41,147 nucleotides of DNA from a virus. Location of the stretch: positions 1-41,147 of IMG/VR virus record IMGVR_UViG_3300030117_000643; one strand, 5' to 3'. Made by a program: the position numbers and the translations under genes. Positions within the stretch are counted from its first letter, which is position 1; the number at the start of each line of letters is the position of its first letter. Below the pieces are notes generated by a model that saw only the letters and a program-made list of their open reading frames with translations, had not been told where the DNA came from and made no database searches. Shown here one piece after another: positions 36,263 to 41,147 of this stretch.

Positions 36263-36866
36263 GCTACATGGCAAACTAGCTGATTTTGTAGGCCATGAAG
36301 AATTTGAAGTAGAAGTTAGAAATATATCTCAAGCTGTTAGCTTTTTAATTCATAACTTTCCTAAATTAGAAGCATATATGAGTCCAAAATATTATCAAGT
36401 AAAAGTAGGAAATTATGCAGTTGGAGAAAAAGAACTAGACTATCCTATTGGAAAGCAAGATATTCATTTTATTCCTGTCATTTCTGGTGCTGGTCGTGGC
36501 TTTAATAAAATACTGTTAGGCGCTGCCCTCATTGGAATTAGCTTAATGCTTCCCGGAGGAGGTATGTTTGGAACATACGGATTAGGAGGTACTGCCGCTG
36601 TAAAAGGTGGTTTTTTAACAGGAGTCGGGACATTTACTAGCGCGATTGGTGCATCTTTGGTATTAGGTGGTGTAAGCGATATGTTATTTCCTTTGCCTGA
36701 AATACCTAAATTTGAATCTTCATCTGACCCTAAATTATCTTTTAGTTTTGCAGGGCTGCAAAATACCTCAAGGGCTGGTACTCCTGTGCCGATAGTGTAT
36801 GGAGAGGTCATGACTGGCTCAGTTGTAATTTCAGCTGCAATCGACACGAATCAGGTTAGCGCATGA
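36246..36866 (+). CDS. Tail tip assembly protein I-like
   Basis: A 206-residue protein. The first 80 residues (MLRKVKLHGKLADFVGHEEF, then HFIPVISGAGRGFNKILLGA) form a ubiquitin-like beta-grasp fold leading to a hydrophobic Gly-rich region (ILLGAALIGISLMLPGGGMF, then GASLVLGGVSDMLFP). The end, QNTSRAGTPVPIVYGEVMTG, is the hallmark of lambda I and its relatives. It helps fold and load the J-like protein that follows with a 4-nt overlap. Confidence 0.82.
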   Translation: MLRKVKLHGKLADFVGHEEFEVEVRNISQAVSFLIHNFPKLEAYMSPKYYQVKVGNYAVGEKELDYPIGKQDIHFIPVISGAGRGFNKILLGAALIGISLMLPGGGMFGTYGLGGTAAVKGGFLTGVGTFTSAIGASLVLGGVSDMLFPLPEIPKFESSSDPKLSFSFAGLQNTSRAGTPVPIVYGEVMTGSVVISAAIDTNQVSA

Positions 36867-39800
36867 CAAAAGATAAAAAAATTATTAGAGGTTCAGGAGG
36901 AGGTGGACGAAAAGCACCGCCACCACCATATAAAGCGCCTGACACCCTTCACAGTAGGTCGTTTGCTACTGTTCAAGATTTAGTGTCAGAAGGCGAAATA
37001 GAAGGCTTTGCAACTCCTTCAAAAGCTGGAATAACAGATAGAACATCTACTGAATACCAGAATGCAAGCCTTAAAGACGTTTTTTTAGATGACACTCCAA
37101 TACTTAATAGTCAAGCAAATAATTCAAATCCAGACTCGAATGATTTTAATTTTAAAGAAGTAACTTTTAACAGTAAGTTTGGCACAGCTAATCAAACTGC
37201 TTTATCAGGAATACCAGCAGAAAGTCGATCTCCAACTGGTGTAGGAGTTACTGTAACTGTTGCGTCTCCAGTTACAAGACAAATAACTAACACAGATGTT
37301 GACGCTGTCATTGTTACTTTAACTTGGCCACAAATACAAATTCTTGAAGATGATGGCGACATAAGAGGAGACACAGTAGAATACAAAATTCAAATTCAAT
37401 ACAATGGTGGTGGTTACAGCGATGTTATTACAGATTCAGTTAGCGGTAGAACTGCAGACGCTTACGCTAGAGATCACAGAATTAATCTAACTGGTTCATT
37501 TCCTGTAGATATAAGAGTCGTTAGAGTTACTGCAGATAGTACAAGTACCCAGAAATTTAATAGTTTTGAATTTACGAGTTTTCAAGAGGTTATCGACAAT
37601 CAATCTACATATCCAAACAGTGCATATTTTGGTTTAAGAATTGATAGTAAACAATTCAATCGAATACCTCAGAGAACATATCGCCTTAGAGGAATCAAGG
37701 TACGCATACCAGCGGCTAACGGAGGTTTGACACCAACTGTAGATGCTGCAACTGGTCGCATTATTTATCCTAGTAATTACGTCTTTAACGGAGTTATGGG
37801 TGCAGCTGTCTATACAAATTGTCCAGCTATGTGTTTATTAGATTTATTAACTAACACTAGATATGGTCTAGGAGATCACATAACAGACTCTAATTTAGAT
37901 TTATTTTCCTTTGTAGCTGCCTCTAAATATGCAAATACTTTGGTTGATGATGGTCAAGGAGGACAAGAAGCTAGATTTAGCTGCAATGTAAATATTCAGT
38001 CTCCACAAGAGGCATTTAGCGCTATAAACAGTTTGGCTGGTGTAATGCGATGCATGCCAATATGGTCGGCAGGCAGTGTAACTATTTCACAAGATAAAGA
38101 ACAAGACCCTGTATTTATATTCAATTTATCTAACGTCGGTGAAGGTGGTTTTTCATATTCAGGTAGTAGTTTAAAACAAAGACATACAGTTGTTTCTGTA
38201 GCCTATTTTAATATGGATTCTAAAGAAATAGACTACGAAGTTGTAGAAGCTGACGCAGCAACACAAACTAAATTTGGATCTATTGTAAAACAAGTTTCCG
38301 CATATGCTTGTACTTCAAGAAATCAAGCTGCAAGACTAGGTAGATCTATCTTGTTTGCTGAACAAAATGAATCAGAAGTAGTAAACTTTACAACTTCAAT
38401 AGATGCTGGAATAGTAGTCAGACCCGGAAATGTAATTGAAATTGCTGATCCTGTCAGAGCAGGTAAACGAAGGGGAGGCAGAATTGTAGCTGCAACAACT
38501 ACAGAAATTACTATAGACGCACTAGCTGAAACAACAGTGCCAGCATTGAACGATAATCCTACTCTTAGCGTTATGTTGCCAGACTCAAGTTTCGAACAAA
38601 GAACAATAACAAACATTAGCAATACAGGAGTTTTAACTGTTAATCCAGCTTATAGCTCAGCACCAAATGTAGGCTCTCCATATTTACTTTCAAGTACTAC
38701 ATTAGAAACACAACTTTTTAGAGTAATTGAAGTACAAGAAACTGACAGAGTAAATTATTCTATTAGTGCTTTATCTTATGTTCCCGGAAAATATGCGTTT
38801 ATTGAAGATGGAACTACACTGCCGACAAGAACTGTATCTGTATTAGACGCACCAGCATTACCACCAAGTTCCTTAACAATTACAGAAACAACAGTTGTTA
38901 TAAATAATATTGCTAGAAGTAAACTTATAGTTGATTGGAAACCAGTAGACGGAGTTACTCAATATCAAGTTAATTACAAATTAGAAAATGGAAATTTTGT
39001 CACACAAATAGTTTTTTCTAGTGACTTCGAGTTATTAGATACAGTGAAAGGCTTATACACGTTTGAGGTATTTTCTTACAATACTTTATTGAGATTATCA
39101 GCAAATTCAGCAACGGCTACTTTTACCGCTGTAGGTAAAACTGCATTACCTGAGGACGTAAGCAATCTAACAGTAGAGCCAATAAATGAACAGTTTGCAA
39201 GATTACGCTTCACTCAAGCTACTGCTATTGACGTTTTACATGGAGGTCGAGTTTACGTTAGGCACACAAATTTGACAGGAGGTTCTGCAACTTTCCAAGC
39301 TGCGCAAGATGTTATAGAGGCTGTTGCTGGTAACGTCACAGAAATTATTGTACCCGCTTTAGCAGGGACTTATTTATTAAAATTTCAAGATGATGGAGGT
39401 AGATTTAGTGCTACAGCTGCAAGTGTTCCTTTATCAATAGTCGATATTTTAGATTCTATTATTGTTAAAACAGACAGAGAAGATACTGACGGAACACCTT
39501 ATAACGGAACTAAATCAAATCTTACTTTCGATTCAACTTTAGGTGGACTAAAACTTACAGATCCAACTGCAAACGCTAGTGGTACTTATGATTTTGTTGA
39601 TACGTTAGATTTAGGCGCTACTTTTTCTTTGGTTTTAAAAAGACATTTTCAGGGAGTAGGTTTCTACACAGGAGATCAATTTGACAATAGAACAGACAAT
39701 ATCGACACATGGACTGATTTTGATGGCTCGATTGCTAATGAAGCAAATGCGAAAATAGCTGTACGAACTACAACAGATAATCCCTCAAGTTCTCCGACAT

Positions 39801-40207
39801 ATTCATCTTTTAACGATTTTGCTAATGGAACATTTAAAGGTAGAGGATTTCAATTTAGAATTACTTTAGAAACGTCAGACACTGCACAGAATATGAATCT
39901 ACAACAAGCAGGCTATACGGCTACAATGCCATCGAGAACTGAGCAATCGTCTGTAATAGCATCAGGTTCAGGTGCTAAAGCTGTAACTTTTAGTTCACCA
40001 TTTTTTGTAGGCACCTCTGGACTTGGAAACTTGAATAGTTTTTTACCATCTGTTAACATTTCTCCACAAAACATGGCTACAGGAGATTATTTTGAACTAA
40101 GTAGTATATCTGGAACTGGTTTTACAGTTCATTTTAAAAACTCAAGTAATGCTAGTATTGATAGGAACTTTACCTACAGCGCTGTTGGTTTCGGCAAAGG
40201 AGGGTAA
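36863..40207 (+). CDS. Host-specificity protein J-like central tip protein
   Basis: A 1114-residue protein. The N-terminus (GSGGGGRKAPPPPYKAPDTL, then HSRSFATVQDLVSEGEIEGF) and ASLKDVFLDDTPILN are standard for lambda J; later TYRLRGIKVRIPAANG, VYTNCPAMCLLDLLTNTRYG and PGNVIEIADPVRAGKRRGG follow the same order. Fibronectin-type segments (about 680-860) precede a new C-terminal domain (SNLTFDSTLGGLKLTDP onward) which is probably the receptor-contact end. The largest protein here, extracellular tip of the tail. Confidence 0.88.
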   Translation: MTKDKKIIRGSGGGGRKAPPPPYKAPDTLHSRSFATVQDLVSEGEIEGFATPSKAGITDRTSTEYQNASLKDVFLDDTPILNSQANNSNPDSNDFNFKEVTFNSKFGTANQTALSGIPAESRSPTGVGVTVTVASPVTRQITNTDVDAVIVTLTWPQIQILEDDGDIRGDTVEYKIQIQYNGGGYSDVITDSVSGRTADAYARDHRINLTGSFPVDIRVVRVTADSTSTQKFNSFEFTSFQEVIDNQSTYPNSAYFGLRIDSKQFNRIPQRTYRLRGIKVRIPAANGGLTPTVDAATGRIIYPSNYVFNGVMGAAVYTNCPAMCLLDLLTNTRYGLGDHITDSNLDLFSFVAASKYANTLVDDGQGGQEARFSCNVNIQSPQEAFSAINSLAGVMRCMPIWSAGSVTISQDKEQDPVFIFNLSNVGEGGFSYSGSSLKQRHTVVSVAYFNMDSKEIDYEVVEADAATQTKFGSIVKQVSAYACTSRNQAARLGRSILFAEQNESEVVNFTTSIDAGIVVRPGNVIEIADPVRAGKRRGGRIVAATTTEITIDALAETTVPALNDNPTLSVMLPDSSFEQRTITNISNTGVLTVNPAYSSAPNVGSPYLLSSTTLETQLFRVIEVQETDRVNYSISALSYVPGKYAFIEDGTTLPTRTVSVLDAPALPPSSLTITETTVVINNIARSKLIVDWKPVDGVTQYQVNYKLENGNFVTQIVFSSDFELLDTVKGLYTFEVFSYNTLLRLSANSATATFTAVGKTALPEDVSNLTVEPINEQFARLRFTQATAIDVLHGGRVYVRHTNLTGGSATFQAAQDVIEAVAGNVTEIIVPALAGTYLLKFQDDGGRFSATAASVPLSIVDILDSIIVKTDREDTDGTPYNGTKSNLTFDSTLGGLKLTDPTANASGTYDFVDTLDLGATFSLVLKRHFQGVGFYTGDQFDNRTDNIDTWTDFDGSIANEANAKIAVRTTTDNPSSSPTYSSFNDFANGTFKGRGFQFRITLETSDTAQNMNLQQAGYTATMPSRTEQSSVIASGSGAKAVTFSSPFFVGTSGLGNLNSFLPSVNISPQNMATGDYFELSSISGTGFTVHFKNSSNASIDRNFTYSAVGFGKGG

Positions 40208-40231
40208 TATGGAGGAAAATAGTATTTAACT

Positions 40232-41005
40232 GTGGCTGACGTAACAAACTACACTATTGAGAATGCTTCAGGAGCTAACGTAAGAACTGACCTGAATAAT
40301 GTTTTTTCAGCAATACAATCTAATAATTCAAAATCAAGTGATTTATCTAGTAGCCAATGTGTTGCTGGAATGCATTTCCTGAATACAACAAGCAATATAT
40401 TAAAAATACGAAATTCTTCAAATAATGGATTTACAGAAATCGGTAATATTGATTCTGCAAATTTAGGTTTATTACTAAAATCTGGTGGCACTATGACAGG
40501 TGCGCTTCTAATAGATGATTCTAATAGTGCATCGACTCCCGCTTTATCTTTCGATACAGATACAGACACAGGTTTATTTAGAAAATCAGCAAATGTTATG
40601 GGATTTTCTGCCGCTGGTACAGAAAGATTATTTCTTGATTCAAATGGCTTAACTTTACAAGCACAAAATGATTTGAGGTTTGCAGACAACGACAGTTCAC
40701 ATTATGTAGGTTTTCAAGCACCAGCTACAATAACATCGAGTTTAACTTGGACATTGCCTTCAACAGACGCTGCAGTGTCAGGTTATGCTCTGGTTTCTGA
40801 TGGTTCAGGTACGCTAAGTTGGGCTTCTGCAGGCGCGGGAGCTACTGGTGGAGGCACAGATAATATTTTCTGGGAAAATGACCAAACAGTAACGCAGAGT
40901 TATACTATTACAAACGGACAAAATGCTGGCAGTTTTGGTCCAATTACTATACAATCAGGTGTAACTGTTACAGTTGGCACCGATGAGACTTGGACTATTG
41001 TTTGA
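40232..41005 (+). CDS. Tail fiber with shared C-terminal module
   Basis: A 257-residue protein from GTG 40232. The N-terminus (MADVTNYTIENASGANVRTD, then LNNVFSAIQSNNS) is a fiber attachment module common in marine phages; LKSGGTMTGALLIDDSNSAS is a fiber repeat, and ALSFDTDTDTGLFRKSANVM recalls the SGNH/fiber knob linker. The last 55 residues, GATGGGTDNIFWENDQTVTQ onward to ETWTIV, are paralogous to the end of the 431-residue fiber at 3722. A Met-Glu-Glu frame upstream (40209) is too short to matter. Confidence 0.78.
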   Translation: MADVTNYTIENASGANVRTDLNNVFSAIQSNNSKSSDLSSSQCVAGMHFLNTTSNILKIRNSSNNGFTEIGNIDSANLGLLLKSGGTMTGALLIDDSNSASTPALSFDTDTDTGLFRKSANVMGFSAAGTERLFLDSNGLTLQAQNDLRFADNDSSHYVGFQAPATITSSLTWTLPSTDAAVSGYALVSDGSGTLSWASAGAGATGGGTDNIFWENDQTVTQSYTITNGQNAGSFGPITIQSGVTVTVGTDETWTIV

Positions 41006-41008
41006 ATT

Positions 41009-41147
41009 ATGAGCACATTAAAAGTCAACAAAATTATACCAACGGCGGGTGTACCAACAGGCGGTGGCGGTGGAATAGTTCAAGTTGTTCAATCAGTAAA
41101 AAATGATATTGCTACTGGCACTGTTACACGCACCACTGAATGGACAG
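41009..41147 (+). CDS. MSTLKVN-family fiber protein, N-terminal part (cut by window edge)
   Basis: An open frame from ATG 41009 to the window end (46 codons, then one base). The start MSTLKVNKIIPTAGVPTG and following GGIVQVVQ align with the protein at 1334 (MSQLKVNSIVPVGGLPSG and GGIIQVIQ). It is a fiber-tip protein whose C-terminus lies outside. The C-terminal fragment at 1-72 may belong to it or a paralogue. The start is 3 nt after the preceding fiber stop. Confidence 0.7.
   Translation, partial: MSTLKVNKIIPTAGVPTGGGGGIVQVVQSVKNDIATGTVTRTTEWT

Noticed and set aside
1-41147. Integrase, diversity-generating retroelement, tRNA genes and insertion sequences
   Set aside because: Looked for recombinase and reverse-transcriptase motifs, tRNA-like cloverleaf arms and terminal inverted repeats by eye; none found. 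This does not replace tRNAscan-SE or profile searches.

Overview
The window is nearly all coding, AT-rich, and reads as the genome (or almost all of it) of a tailed phage with a long non-contractile tail. The structural genes follow the lambda/HK97-type siphovirus order: small and large terminase, DUF4055-type portal, MuF-type head protein, scaffold, major capsid protein, decoration protein, connector/neck/tail-completion proteins, tail tube, gpG/gpGT with a frameshift site, tape measure, then M-, L-, K-, I- and J-like tip proteins and fibers. The fiber vocabulary and the low G+C suggest a marine phage, plausibly of a picocyanobacterium such as Prochlorococcus; that host call is inference from style, with no database search. 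No integrase, repressor, DNA polymerase, primase, tRNA, CRISPR array or recognisable endolysin was seen.

Layout. 1-6138 (+): tail fibers, fiber-assembly chaperones and small membrane or virion-associated proteins, ending in an intrinsic terminator. 8202-6400 (-): a coupled operon of a holin-like membrane protein and three proteins with signal peptides. 8268-8716 (+): two small genes. 13669-8852 (-): a 13-gene, almost gap-free early operon with small unknown genes, a RecE-like exonuclease, a ParB-like protein, a Sak3/DUF1071-like annealing protein, an excisionase-like HTH protein and an SSB-like protein. It faces, across 200 bp with two sigma70-like promoters, a rightward set of small early genes (13871-16164). 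RusA resolvase (-) then sits head to head with an O-like replication initiator (+, 16711). From there everything runs rightward: a ParB-domain protein, an FkbM methyltransferase, a noncoding repeat array, a TET/JBP-like 2OG-Fe(II) oxygenase, then packaging, head and tail genes to the right edge. The right edge cuts a fiber gene whose family resembles the gene tail at the left edge, so the sequence is probably a circular or circularly permuted genome opened in or near that gene, with some bases missing.

The genes fit a lambda-like lifestyle: an O-type initiator with candidate iterons inside its own gene, recombination by exonuclease plus annealing protein plus SSB, junction cleavage by RusA, and packaging by TerS/TerL next to a repeat array that could be the packaging or partition site.

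The most interesting signals are noncoding or composite: (1) a 270-bp array at 19529-19803 in which the word TAAAT recurs at roughly whole helical turns and in dyads with a matching arm change; (2) a candidate 70-nt antisense small RNA at 11878-11947 with an extended -10 promoter, an 8-T terminator and a competing alternative stem; (3) a branched RNA-like fold at 16163-16279; (4) a ParB/FkbM/oxygenase module beside the packaging genes; (5) a MuF head protein fused to a zinc-protease-like domain; (6) a secreted-protein cassette where lysis genes would be expected; and (7) a gpG/gpGT slippery site with a well-placed downstream hairpin.
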